Below, in pieces: positions 26,027 to 33,376 of a stretch of DNA of 64,000 nucleotides; position 1 is the stretch's first letter; every line of letters begins with the position of its first letter. Where the stretch lies: assembly GCA_045577615.1 (NCBI GenBank), contig JAZNIT010000047.1, positions 1 through 64,000 on the forward strand, read 5' to 3'. The notes below the pieces were generated by a model that had not been told where the DNA came from, ran no database searches, and saw only the letters and a list, made by a program, of their open reading frames with translations. Position numbers and translations under genes: made by a program. The DNA is from RGIG2206 sp045577615 (lineage in GTDB: Bacteria > Bacillota > Clostridia > Oscillospirales > Acutalibacteraceae).

Positions 26027-26805
26027 AAACATTAAATCTTGTTAAAAATCCTTATACAAGCCTTGCAATTAACGTTGCTTATGCGCTCGGCAACTGTATT
26101 ATAGGTTTTCTTAACCCTTCGTGGTGGTTTATTACGGTAGGTGCATATTATGCCGTGCTTGCAATCACAAGGTTTTCTGTGTTGCAGGTCAGACGAAAAG
26201 CAAATGGAGATTACGATACCGAGCTTTTTGCACGGCGCATTACGGGAATTTTATTGGTTGTGCTTTCTTTCTGCATAGTGGGCGTGAACATTATGTCTGC
26301 TACTAAAGATAGGGGCACCGCCTTTCACGAAATTGTAATGATAACCATCGCCACATACACCTTCGCTAAGATTACCGTTGCCATTATCGGTATGATAAAA
26401 GCAAAGCGTTCCGCTTCACCGGTATTAAAGACACTCCGTAATATATCGCTCGCTGATGCGTGCGTTTCCATCTGCACAATGCAAAGATCGATGCTTGTGT
26501 CCTTTCCGGGTATGGAAGCGTTGGAAATCTTATTACTAAACATATTTACGGGAACAGCAGTATGGATTCTTGTACTGCTTCTCGGAATCAATCTAATTGG
26601 AGGAAAATATACAAATATGGCTAAATCAAAAATAGTAAAGGCAAATAAAAAAATCACCGAGGCAGTAATCGGCGGTTACAAGAAAATTGAGCAAGGTGTT
26701 GTTAGTGGTTACACCAAAATCGAAGATAAGTTTGTAGACGCCTACCTCACTAAAGACGGCGAAACCGTTGAAGAAGCAAAAGCAAGATTGAAAGAGAAAA
26801 AATAA
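26023..26805 (+). CDS. Membrane protein with repeated C-terminal tail, TetR-linked
   Basis: I do not recognise the family. About six hydrophobic segments fill residues 12-200. The cytoplasmic-looking tail repeats a short pattern, GGYKKIEQGVV / SGYTKIEDKFV, ending in charged residues. It overlaps the preceding small membrane-protein gene by four bases and follows a divergent TetR gene. A regulated envelope or transport function is plausible but not shown. Immediately after its stop begins the first copy of a 210-bp repeat. Confidence 0.7.
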   Translation: MKTLNLVKNPYTSLAINVAYALGNCIIGFLNPSWWFITVGAYYAVLAITRFSVLQVRRKANGDYDTELFARRITGILLVVLSFCIVGVNIMSATKDRGTAFHEIVMITIATYTFAKITVAIIGMIKAKRSASPVLKTLRNISLADACVSICTMQRSMLVSFPGMEALEILLLNIFTGTAVWILVLLLGINLIGGKYTNMAKSKIVKANKKITEAVIGGYKKIEQGVVSGYTKIEDKFVDAYLTKDGETVEEAKARLKEKK

Positions 26806-26814
26806 ATAGGAAAA

Positions 26815-27025
26815 AACCGACCCGTTTGGGTCGGGTTAGTTCTGCCAACTGTGGCGCAACTATTACTGTAATAGCGCAGTCGCTTCGCTCCTTTGGACGA
26901 AAGTCAAAACAGTCCACCGGACTGTTTTTCTGTCGCTCACCCGTTGGGGTTCGCTCCCTTTCGTGGTTCGAATCCACCTCTCCTGACCAAATAAAAAGCC
27001 AACCCGTTTGGGTTGGCTTTTATTT
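26815..27025. repeat. 210-bp intergenic repeat, copy A, with tRNA-like 3' end
   Basis: The element starts with the hairpin CCGACCC-GTTT-GGGTCGG and ends with CCAACCC-GTTT-GGGTTGG. Between them lie hairpins around CTATTAC/GTAATAG and AAAACAGTCC/GGACTGTTTT, then a T-arm-like GTGGTTCGAATCCAC and CTCTCCTGACCA. Copy B at 27829-28041 differs by one base in the 160-bp core. No gene is credible in it; the minus-strand frame is the usual antisense-tRNA artefact. Confidence 0.85.
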
Positions 27026-27083
27026 GCGAAGAAACGCGCAAACGGTGCGCAGGAGCAGGTAAAAACGCAAAAAAGGTGCGTAA

Positions 27084-27569
27084 TTATAACTGTTGAAAGG
27101 ATAAATAAATAAGAAATGCAGTCATTAACCAAGATAGACAATCAATCAAGGAGCTGGTATATCCTCTCATGTGCTTTCGTTTTGCAAGAAAAATAAACGG
27201 CTTTCCATAATCTTCGATGTTGCTATGAATTGAGGAAATAATCATACACGGTATTTCTATTGTACAAAGCACGATAGAAAAGACAATCAGTATCGATTGT
27301 AAAGCCTCAATAAATCCTAATGTAATAGCGAAAACCATAAAAGTGAATGTGGCTATTAGGAAAATAAGGTTTAAACCGTATAAAATTCCAAGAGACCGCT
27401 GCTTATTGATTGAATAATACAACCAATAGTTTATAACCCCTTTTCTGTTTTTCTTGATATTGCTTTTGCTCATTTTTGACAAACGAAGGTAAGAATATAT
27501 ACCGCTACGAAAAATTGCATACAGTAAAAGATTATAAAACGCTATCACAATCATAAAAAAATAAAACAA
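27084..27569 (-). CDS. Unknown membrane protein in repeat-rich region
   Basis: I do not recognise this 161-residue protein. A hydrophobic N-terminal helix is followed by a basic loop (LSKMSKSNIKKNRKG), two long hydrophobic helices in the middle and one near the C-terminus. The TTG start is supported by AGAGGTGA seven bases upstream. A TTGATT-17-TATAAT promoter precedes it. The gene is clearly AT-richer than the neighbours and sits alone between two copies of the same repeat, which suggests acquisition, though no integrase or transposase is present. Confidence 0.6.
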   Translation of the reverse strand: MFYFFMIVIAFYNLLLYAIFRSGIYSYLRLSKMSKSNIKKNRKGVINYWLYYSINKQRSLGILYGLNLIFLIATFTFMVFAITLGFIEALQSILIVFSIVLCTIEIPCMIISSIHSNIEDYGKPFIFLAKRKHMRGYTSSLIDCLSWLMTAFLIYLSFQQL

Positions 27570-27601
27570 TAGCGGTCACCTCTTAGCATTTCCTTGAGTA
27601 T

Positions 27602-27630
27602 ATTATATCACATTATCACCAATAAATCAA
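27602..27630 (-). promoter_or_regulatory. Promoter of the 27084-27569 gene
   Basis: TTGATT (27625-27630), 17 bases and TATAAT (27602-27607) on the minus strand lie about 35 bases before the TTG start codon. The first hairpin of the array abuts its -35. Confidence 0.7.
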
Positions 27631-27825
27631 GGCGCAAGCCTTGTATGTCTTCAATGATGCATCGCCTGCGGCGATATGATGCATTTGCTTCGCAAATATG
27701 ATGTTGCTCCCGTTGGTCGCAATGATGCGATGTTTGCCCCAAAATGTGGCGAAGCCACGCATCATTCGCGAAGCGAATATCATTAGGCACAGCCGTCATC
27801 ATTTGCCGAAGGCAAACATCATTCA
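27630..27825. repeat. Symmetric hairpin array with ATGATG/CATCAT spacers
   Basis: A ~195-bp chain of short hairpins has loops such as TTCG or GAA (for example ATTTGC-TTCG-CAAAT, TCGC-GAA-GCGA, TGCC-GAA-GGCA). Four spacers in the left half carry ATGATG and four in the right half carry the complement ATCATT (one as ATATCATT). The whole is thus one imperfect palindrome with side hairpins. No open frame is credible here. Confidence 0.75.
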
Positions 27826-27828
27826 AAA

Positions 27829-28041
27829 AACCAACCCGTTTGGGTTGGGTTGGTTCTGCCAACTGTGGCGCAACTATTACTGTAATAGCGCAGTCGCTTC
27901 GCTCCTTTGGACGAAAGTCAAAACAGTCCACCGGACTGTTTTTCTGTCGCTCACCCGTTGGGGTTCGCTCCCTTTCGTGGTTCAAATCCACCTCTCCTGA
28001 CCAAATAAAAAACCAACCCGTTTGGGTTGGTTTTTATTTGG
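27829..28041. repeat. 210-bp intergenic repeat, copy B
   Basis: This is the second copy of the element at 26815-27025, in the same orientation, with the core offset by exactly 1014 bases and one substitution (GTTCAAATCC for GTTCGAATCC). Both bounding hairpins are CCAACCC-GTTT-GGGTTGG. The right end is identical to the terminator region beside tRNA-Tyr at 28816-28860. Confidence 0.85.
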
Positions 28042-28074
28042 CTGTTCCGAACCATTTAGATGCCAACTTAAATA

Positions 28075-28419
28075 TTACAAATTTTTAATTTCTTCTTCTA
28101 ACAATTCAATGTATCTTTTATCTGTAAATAAGGTTTCGGTGGTATCTTGCAATTTCGATAAAAGTTCTGCTGTATCAATATTGCTCTGTAAGTGTTCATT
28201 TTCGCCATAGTCGTTTCTTGCTGCACAAATCAATTCACCGGTATCCCAATTTATATCAAAATGTGTAACAATTTTAGTTCCGTCTGTCACGTCAAAAAAG
28301 TTTTCTTGATTATCAACGATATATTCCCGAAGGACTTCATAAATTGCATCTTTGCCGATTTTAATAATCCTGTATTTGTTTTGAGGAATTGTTTTTTCTT
28401 TTTTCTTGAAAACAGACAT
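28075..28419 (-). CDS. Small soluble protein of unknown function
   Basis: I do not recognise this 114-residue protein. It is charged and has no signal peptide or membrane helix. The start is basic (MSVFKKKEKTIPQNKYR), the middle looks like beta-strands (FDINWDTGELICAARNDYGE), and the C-terminus is helical and acidic. It has its own promoter, TTGTTT-17-TATAAT, and stands alone between the repeats and the tRNA genes. Confidence 0.6.
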   Translation of the reverse strand: MSVFKKKEKTIPQNKYRIIKIGKDAIYEVLREYIVDNQENFFDVTDGTKIVTHFDINWDTGELICAARNDYGENEHLQSNIDTAELLSKLQDTTETLFTDKRYIELLEEEIKNL

Positions 28420-28440
28420 TTAACCACCGCCTTAGTTTAA

Positions 28441-28469
28441 TTATAACATAAAATTATAAATTAAACAAG
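28441..28469 (-). promoter_or_regulatory. Promoter of the 28075-28419 gene
   Basis: On the minus strand TTGTTT (28464-28469), 17 bases and TATAAT (28441-28446) lie 21 bases before the ATG. That spacing gives a very short leader. Confidence 0.55.
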
Positions 28470-28540
28470 ATATCATTGGTTTCGGTCGTTCGAATCCACC
28501 TTGACGGAGATTTTAGTGATATTTCGCCGTTGGCGGATTC

Positions 28541-28664
28541 TACCTCTTCACTATTCACTATTACTTATTACCTTCCAAAAATCCTCGTAGATAAGAGAAA
28601 AGTGAAGAGTGAAGAGGTAATAGTGAAAAAGTAAAAATCCCCGTACTTTCGTACGAGGATTTTT
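28541..28664. repeat. Inverted repeats and hairpin past the tRNA cluster
   Basis: TACCTCTTCACTATTCAC (28541-28558) pairs with GTGAAGAGTGAAGAGGTA (28602-28619) with one mismatch. A second hairpin, AAAAATCCCCGTAC with GTACGAGGATTTTT, lies at 28633-28664. Just left, at 28486-28500, is another T-arm-like GTTCGAATCCACC fragment. No gene is seen from 28470 to 28860. Confidence 0.6.
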
Positions 28665-28881
28665 GGTGGGAGAGGATGGATACTCTGCGCTCACCCGCCG
28701 TTGACCGCTCCGAGCGGTACCCAACGGCGTTTGTGTGCTCGAGACTTTGGCAGTCCGCACCGCCTATCGCGGCGTTGCGGCTGCGTCGCCGAACCAATGG
28801 TTCGGAATCAAACATACTCTCCTGACCAAATAAAAAACCAACCCGTTTGGGTTGGTTTTTATTTGGTGGGAGAGGATGGAT
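28662..28881. repeat. 200-bp segment flanked by direct repeats of the tRNA-Tyr 3' end
   Basis: TTTGGTGGGAGAGGATGGAT occurs at 28662-28681 and again, exactly 200 bases on, at 28862-28881, where it is the 3' end of tRNA-Tyr with CCA. The segment between is hairpin-rich and carries no gene. It ends in the same CTCTCCTGACCA-plus-terminator block as copies A and B of the 210-bp repeat. Duplicated tRNA ends are typical of site-specific insertion, but gene-duplication decay is also possible. Confidence 0.7.
28826..28866 (-). terminator. Terminator of the tRNA-Thr/tRNA-Tyr unit
   Basis: CCAAATAAAAAACCAACCC pairs with GGGTTGGTTTTTATTTGG around GTTT, immediately past the encoded CCA of tRNA-Tyr on the minus strand. 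Confidence 0.85.
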
Positions 28882-28948
28882 TCGAACCATCGAAGTCAGA
28901 GACAACAGATTTACAGTCTGCCCCCTTTGGCCACTCGGGAACTCTCCC
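28864..28948 (-). tRNA. tRNA-Tyr (anticodon GTA)
   Basis: The minus strand folds as a class II tRNA. The acceptor GGGAGAG pairs with CTCTCCC, the D arm is present, and the anticodon arm is CAGACTGTAAATCTG. A variable arm is followed by the T arm GATGGTTCGAATCCATC, discriminator A and an encoded CCA. It lies downstream of tRNA-Thr in the same transcript. Confidence 0.95.
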
Positions 28949-28990
28949 ATATTTAATTTGGGGTGAATAGTCACCTGCTGCATGTGATGA

Positions 28991-29066
28991 TGGAGCTGGT
29001 GGACGGACTCGAACCCCCGACCTGCTGATTACAAATCAGCTGCTCTACCAACTGAGCTACACCAGC
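28991..29066 (-). tRNA. tRNA-Thr (anticodon TGT)
   Basis: The minus strand gives a 76-base tRNA including an encoded CCA. The acceptor GCTGGTG pairs with CACCAGC, the D arm is AGCTCAGTTGGTAGAGC, and the anticodon arm GCTGATTTGTAATCAGC puts TGT at 34-36. The T loop is GGTTCGAGTCC and the discriminator is T. Confidence 0.95.
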
Positions 29067-29085
29067 ATGTCACACAACGCAAATT

Positions 29086-29114
29086 ATATTATCATAATCG
29101 TGGAGTTTTGTCAA
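29086..29114 (-). promoter_or_regulatory. Promoter of the tRNA-Thr/tRNA-Tyr unit
   Basis: On the minus strand TTGACA (29109-29114), 17 bases and TAATAT (29086-29091) lie about 20 bases before the tRNA-Thr 5' end. Confidence 0.75.
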
Positions 29115-29137
29115 TAGTAATTTTTAAAAAATATTCT

Positions 29138-29165
29138 TTTACCATAAAGTTCTTTGCAATATAAT
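29138..29165 (+). promoter_or_regulatory. Possible promoter of a small RNA
   Basis: TTTACC (29138-29143), 16 bases and TATAAT (29160-29165) face right, divergent from the tRNA promoter. No coding frame follows before the terminator at 29246. Confidence 0.4.
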
Positions 29166-29171
29166 AATCCC

Positions 29172-29276
29172 CCGCAGGACAAAGGGGTACGGGCCTGCTA
29201 AACTGAAGAAGCTTGCGACTATCGCGTGGTTTTCATTATACAATAAAAAGGAGATGGTGTCCCATCTCCTTTTCTT
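29172..29276 (+). ncRNA. Candidate small RNA of about 105 bases
   Basis: The interval from the promoter-like site to the hairpin AAAAGGAGATGG/CCATCTCCTTTT has no gene. It contains internal pairing (GCAGG with CCTGC; GCGA-CTA-TCGC). It matches none of the SRP, 6S or tmRNA cores I looked for. The terminator also serves the minus-strand operon, so the RNA is only a suggestion. Confidence 0.25.
29246..29273. terminator. Terminator of the Gld-like ABC operon
   Basis: AAAAGGAGATGG pairs with CCATCTCCTTTT around TGTC, six bases past the stop of the DUF4340 gene. It is symmetric enough to work in both directions. Confidence 0.85.
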
Positions 29277-29278
29277 GA

Positions 29279-31000
29279 TTATTTGCGGCCGATCTCTTTG
29301 CCTTCAAGCAGAGTGCCGAGGCAGTTGTACAAATCTTTGACTGAGTTGGCCGATACAAGTGAGTTACCCTTATCGTTAAGGGTGTAGTAGTAACGGCGGG
29401 TCGAATACTTATACAGTTTGATTACATCGTTGGTGCGTGACGAATCGGTGTAATCAATTGTAATGGTAATATAGGCATCCTCGGTGGGAGTATATGCCTC
29501 GTTCAAGAACTCCTCGGTGGCAAGATCCAAAATTCTGCCGTAGTAGAAGTTCAACTGCTTGGAATCGATGGTTACGCCCTTCTTGGCCTGGTCACACTTG
29601 ATGGTGTATACGTTCTTCTTTTCGGGGTCCTCACGAATAAGCTCGAAGGTTGCATCCTTCTTATCAGTAGTGACCTGAATAGAGTCTATACCCGTAATAT
29701 ACTCAAGGAAAAGGGTGTCGTAGTATAGGTCGGTATCCTCATACTCTATCCACTCGTTACCCTCTGCTGCTACCTTATATATAATATCCGAACCCTCTTT
29801 GATGCAGGGGTAATAACCATCCTCCTGCAGAGTGCCGAAGGAAAGCTTTACATGGTAGCTGCCGACAGCAATTTCAAGGGTTGAATAAGGATTGGCAAGG
29901 CCATACTTTGTCAAGTCCCCGTTGGTGTAGCCAAGTTTGTAGGCACCGTCGGTATTAAGACCGGTGGTGGCTACATTCATTACGAGGCTGATAGACTCTT
30001 CATCACCTGCGCGGAATACCGGCTCGGTAACTACAAAGGGAAGCACGCTCAGGTCGTCGGGAGGGCTTTCGATGCGGATAAGCTTTTCACGGCAGGAGCC
30101 GCCAAGCACTACCTTGTCGATTTTGGCAAGTGCACCATCTGAATAATAATCAGCAGTACCCTCGTTCTCTAAAATATAATCGTTGACAAGCAAGCCGATC
30201 ATATCGTTATAGGAGCTATCGTAATAGGCCATTTTGCTCTCGCTAACAACATAGACGTCATCCATGCCCGTTACGGTAACGTAACGGCCCGAATTGTCAG
30301 GTGCAGAATTGCCCACGATAACCGTTTTATCAAGGTCTGTACCCTTAAGAACTATCACTGAGTAGGGATTTAAAAAGCCGTAAATATCATTGTCATTTTT
30401 CTGTGGGGTTTCGCTGTTAAAGGTTATACCGCTCACATCAATATCGTCGGCAGTAATGGTAGATGCCGATTTGGCATATTTTTTTGATGAGGTAAGGGCG
30501 ACTACGCTTTGCACCAGGTACTTGGCACCTGACAAATCGTACTTTTCAAAGCCCTGCACCAGCCAATTATAGGTGGGTTTGCTTGCGCTTGAGGTGGTAG
30601 ATTCTGCCTTTACCTCTTCTTTTACAAGGGTGAAGCCCTCGGGGTGAATGGCGTTGAATACCTGAACAGTGTCAAGCTTGCCCTCGTCAAAGGCGGTGAC
30701 TGTGTAGGTGGGTACCGATGCGGCAGAGGAGGTGGTGCCACCCTGATCCTTCTTAGGAATAAGCAAAACAGTAGTTAGCACAGCACCTGCGGTGAGCAGG
30801 GCGATGCCCGAAATCACAAGCCCACGCATCATGGGGGTGAGCTTGCGCTTTTTGATTTGATGGGCGGCCGCACCGAAGATGGTGGAGTTTTCAAAAAGGC
30901 TTTCGTCGTACTCAGCCTTTTTAGAGGTGGCAACCTCTTGCTCCACAGCCTGTGTTTCTTCTTCGGGTTGGTCAGGCATCAGATTTTCATTTTCTATCAT
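29279..31000 (-). CDS. DUF4340 domain membrane-anchored protein
   Basis: The protein (573 residues) has an acidic cytoplasmic N-terminus, one transmembrane helix (about 60-85, GLVISGIALLTAGAVLTTVLL) and a large extracellular beta-rich part with the repeated DUF4340-type layout. The start at 31000 is chosen because GGAGG lies six bases upstream and it overlaps the preceding stop (ATGA). The longer frame to 31063 has no support. Last gene of the operon ATPase-permease-GldG-like-DUF4340. This association is known in many phyla but the substrate is not. Confidence 0.85.
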   Translation of the reverse strand: MIENENLMPDQPEEETQAVEQEVATSKKAEYDESLFENSTIFGAAAHQIKKRKLTPMMRGLVISGIALLTAGAVLTTVLLIPKKDQGGTTSSAASVPTYTVTAFDEGKLDTVQVFNAIHPEGFTLVKEEVKAESTTSSASKPTYNWLVQGFEKYDLSGAKYLVQSVVALTSSKKYAKSASTITADDIDVSGITFNSETPQKNDNDIYGFLNPYSVIVLKGTDLDKTVIVGNSAPDNSGRYVTVTGMDDVYVVSESKMAYYDSSYNDMIGLLVNDYILENEGTADYYSDGALAKIDKVVLGGSCREKLIRIESPPDDLSVLPFVVTEPVFRAGDEESISLVMNVATTGLNTDGAYKLGYTNGDLTKYGLANPYSTLEIAVGSYHVKLSFGTLQEDGYYPCIKEGSDIIYKVAAEGNEWIEYEDTDLYYDTLFLEYITGIDSIQVTTDKKDATFELIREDPEKKNVYTIKCDQAKKGVTIDSKQLNFYYGRILDLATEEFLNEAYTPTEDAYITITIDYTDSSRTNDVIKLYKYSTRRYYYTLNDKGNSLVSANSVKDLYNCLGTLLEGKEIGRK

Positions 31001-32658
31001 GAGCGCCTCCTGCGGATGAAGACAAGTATTCCTGCAGCCAATACTGCGAGGACGGGCAGCCATACAACTACAATATTCATAATGTTGGAGGCTGACTCAC
31101 TGGGGGCCATAAAGGTTTGTTCTTCAAAGGTGCGAACGTCAAAACTGATGCCAACAGAGGCTTTGCCGATTACATCATCGATTACTACTGAAAGCAGCTC
31201 GATGTTGCCCACCTCGGAGAAGCTGTTATAGGAAGTGGTGATGAAATCGGATGCGCCAAGCATTATAACCGATGCGGTCATAAGCTTGTTATCGCTGTCG
31301 TACTTGTTGTGCTCTGACACACCCAAACCAACGAATGGTCCCTTGATTTCAACATCGTCGAGTGTATAATCTTCACCTGCGTCGTTGGGAACGGCTGCAG
31401 CAGAAGATGAAATTTCAAGAACGGTGGCCAATGATGCCTCGTTGGGGGTTTTGGCAACAACAGGCACTATCTTATTGGCAATGTAGAGATAATCATCCCT
31501 TGTGAGATCATCGGTATAGCCGTTTTCGGCCACCTCGGTCATCATAACGTTGGTGGGATAATAGCTGTATTTGCCCGACTCGGTTTCGTAAACGGTGTGC
31601 TCGGGCACTACAGAGTAGCCCCACTCGCTCAAGAACTCGTTAAGGTTGGTGAGAGAGGGCTGGCTTGAAGAGCCGATGTACATAAGGGTTTTCTTATGCT
31701 CGGGGTCGAGAGTGAGATACTCGTCGATCATTTCAAGCTCTTCCTCAGAATAGTCGTGGGTGGGCTGTGAAATGATTACAACATCGGCATTTTCGGGAAT
31801 TTTGCCTGTTACCAAGCTGTCGATAACGGTGAACTCATAGTTGTTCATCTGCATATAGCTTTGCAGTGCAGTAACCTCCTGACCGCCGTTGGCAGTGATA
31901 ACTGCAACGGTGTATGCGCGGTCGGCAGTTACTGTGTAGAGAGCAGAGGTCAAAGCGGTTTCGATGTTGTTGCCGTTAACAACATAGACGTTTTGGCCCA
32001 TATAGGATGAATACTGTGATGAGGTTTCGGTGTCGATGCTGAAAAGATCACCAACAGTGAGCACGCGATAACGGTTTACCTCTTTACCGTCAAGTTCAAA
32101 GGTGGACTCGACCAAAATGTTGCCCATACCAAGGCTTGCATCGGGATAACGGCTGGTGTATTTGGTAAATTCGGGTGTTGAGGTGTCGATAAACTCAACG
32201 CTGATGTTTTTGTTAAGCTTTTCGTACTCGCCAAGCAAATACACGTTTTGGTTAAAATACTGTTGAAGCTGGGCATAGCCCGATGAGGATGCATCCATAT
32301 AGCCTGCGCTGTAGGCATATTGATAAAGGGTATCCTTATATGCGGCTTTGTCGCAGCAAACAACGATGTTAACCTTGCGGTCAAGTTTTTTAACTGCCTC
32401 GGCATTTTCTTCACTGACGGAGAAATCCTTGTTGGCGGTAAGGTCAACGGTGAGGTTGATATTCTTTGACAAAATGGTGGCGCCAATGTTGAACATAATC
32501 ACAACGGCAACAAAAGCTGCGGTAAAGGCAACGGCTACTCCGCCGTGCTTAAAGCGGCGCTTGTTGGCGTAGGAAAGCTTTTTGCGGGCCTTAGCGGGCT
32601 TTTGAGTAATGTCGATATTTTCGTCGTTTTCGATAATTTCAATATTCTTGTTTTCCAT
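30997..32658 (-). CDS. GldG-like ABC transporter auxiliary protein
   Basis: Member of the GldG/ABC_transp_aux group (553 residues): a cytoplasmic basic N-terminus, a membrane helix near 38-60, a large extracellular domain with an alpha/beta core (VVIISQPTHDYSEEELEMID), and a second membrane helix at the C-terminus ending in RRRRS. In Bacteroidetes such proteins belong to the gliding machinery, but the genes are widespread in non-gliding bacteria, and nothing here indicates gliding. It follows the permease gene by 14 bases and overlaps the DUF4340 gene. Confidence 0.85.
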   Translation of the reverse strand: MENKNIEIIENDENIDITQKPAKARKKLSYANKRRFKHGGVAVAFTAAFVAVVIMFNIGATILSKNINLTVDLTANKDFSVSEENAEAVKKLDRKVNIVVCCDKAAYKDTLYQYAYSAGYMDASSSGYAQLQQYFNQNVYLLGEYEKLNKNISVEFIDTSTPEFTKYTSRYPDASLGMGNILVESTFELDGKEVNRYRVLTVGDLFSIDTETSSQYSSYMGQNVYVVNGNNIETALTSALYTVTADRAYTVAVITANGGQEVTALQSYMQMNNYEFTVIDSLVTGKIPENADVVIISQPTHDYSEEELEMIDEYLTLDPEHKKTLMYIGSSSQPSLTNLNEFLSEWGYSVVPEHTVYETESGKYSYYPTNVMMTEVAENGYTDDLTRDDYLYIANKIVPVVAKTPNEASLATVLEISSSAAAVPNDAGEDYTLDDVEIKGPFVGLGVSEHNKYDSDNKLMTASVIMLGASDFITTSYNSFSEVGNIELLSVVIDDVIGKASVGISFDVRTFEEQTFMAPSESASNIMNIVVVWLPVLAVLAAGILVFIRRRRS

Positions 32659-32672
32659 TATTCTTTACCCCC

Positions 32673-33374
32673 TTACGCCCAACGTTTTGATTCCTGCACG
32701 CGAATGGTGAGGAAGATAAATACAGCACTGAAGCTGATAAAGTATACCGTGTTGGCAAGGTCAAACAAGCCCTCGATAAAGGTGTTGTAGCGGCCCTGGA
32801 AGGAAATCCACTCCACCACCTTAGCAATCCACTGAAGTTCAACGCCTGAGAAAAATCCGTCAAGGCTGAAGAGCAATACCGAAACGGCAATGGATATAAC
32901 AGCTGCAACAATCTGACTGTCGGTAAGGCATGAGATAAACAAGCCGACGGAAATAAGGGCTGCAGCCATAAGAATGGTGCCGATAAGGTAACTGAAATAA
33001 TTTACCCAGTCAACAGTTACGTTGAAGGCAAATATGGTTTGATAAACAATGGTGATGGCCTGTGACATACCAAACATTGCAAGAGCTGCCAAAAACTTGC
33101 CCATTACAATGCTTGTGATGCTGACGGGTGCGGTGAAAAGTGCTCTGTCGGTTTTTTGACGGCGCTCCTCACTGAAAAGGCGCATGGTCAGTACGGGAAT
33201 CAAAAATGCGGTGATGAATGAGAAGTAGGAGAAGATAAGGGAGGTTTGAGGCACACCTACGGCGTAAAGCTGTGAGAAAATCCATCCGTACATGGCAAGG
33301 TATACCAAAAGAATTATATAGCCCAGAGGTGATGAAAAATAGCTTTTCAGCTCTCTTTTAAATATTGCAACCAT
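32673..33374 (-). CDS. ABC-2 type permease, GldF-like
   Basis: Membrane subunit (233 residues) of the same ABC system, with six hydrophobic helices. The N-terminal cytoplasmic segment VAIFKRELKSYFSSPLGYI is typical of ABC-2 permeases that work with a Gld-type ATPase. It starts two bases after the ATPase gene ends, so the two are tightly coupled. The direction of transport and the cargo are unknown. Confidence 0.88.
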   Translation of the reverse strand: MVAIFKRELKSYFSSPLGYIILLVYLAMYGWIFSQLYAVGVPQTSLIFSYFSFITAFLIPVLTMRLFSEERRQKTDRALFTAPVSITSIVMGKFLAALAMFGMSQAITIVYQTIFAFNVTVDWVNYFSYLIGTILMAAALISVGLFISCLTDSQIVAAVISIAVSVLLFSLDGFFSGVELQWIAKVVEWISFQGRYNTFIEGLFDLANTVYFISFSAVFIFLTIRVQESKRWA

Positions 33375-33376
33375 TG

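Noticed and set aside
26960..26990. A tRNA gene in the 210-bp repeat
   Set aside because: Only a T arm, 3' acceptor strand and CCA-like end are found. No D arm, anticodon arm or 5' acceptor strand exists upstream.
26750..27141. Open frames on both strands through the 210-bp repeat
   Set aside because: They read through hairpins and antisense of a tRNA-like T arm (MDSNHE-type translation), recur in the other copy, and have no ribosome site.
27630..27825. CRISPR array
   Set aside because: Regular spacing of short words suggested it, but the repeats are 6-9 bases, invert at the centre, and the 'spacers' are self-complementary hairpins. No cas genes are present.
27608..28088. 127- and 114-codon frames across the hairpin array and repeat copy B
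   Set aside because: They consist of repeat sequence only and share the artefact peptide of copy A.
28561..28983. Frames overlapping tRNA-Tyr on both strands
   Set aside because: The region is a confident tRNA gene plus terminator and repeat; the protein reading is antisense tRNA.
29160..29245. SRP RNA, 6S RNA or tmRNA near the tRNA genes
   Set aside because: The SRP GGAA/AGCAGCC core, a 6S-type long bulged hairpin and a tmRNA end structure are all missing.
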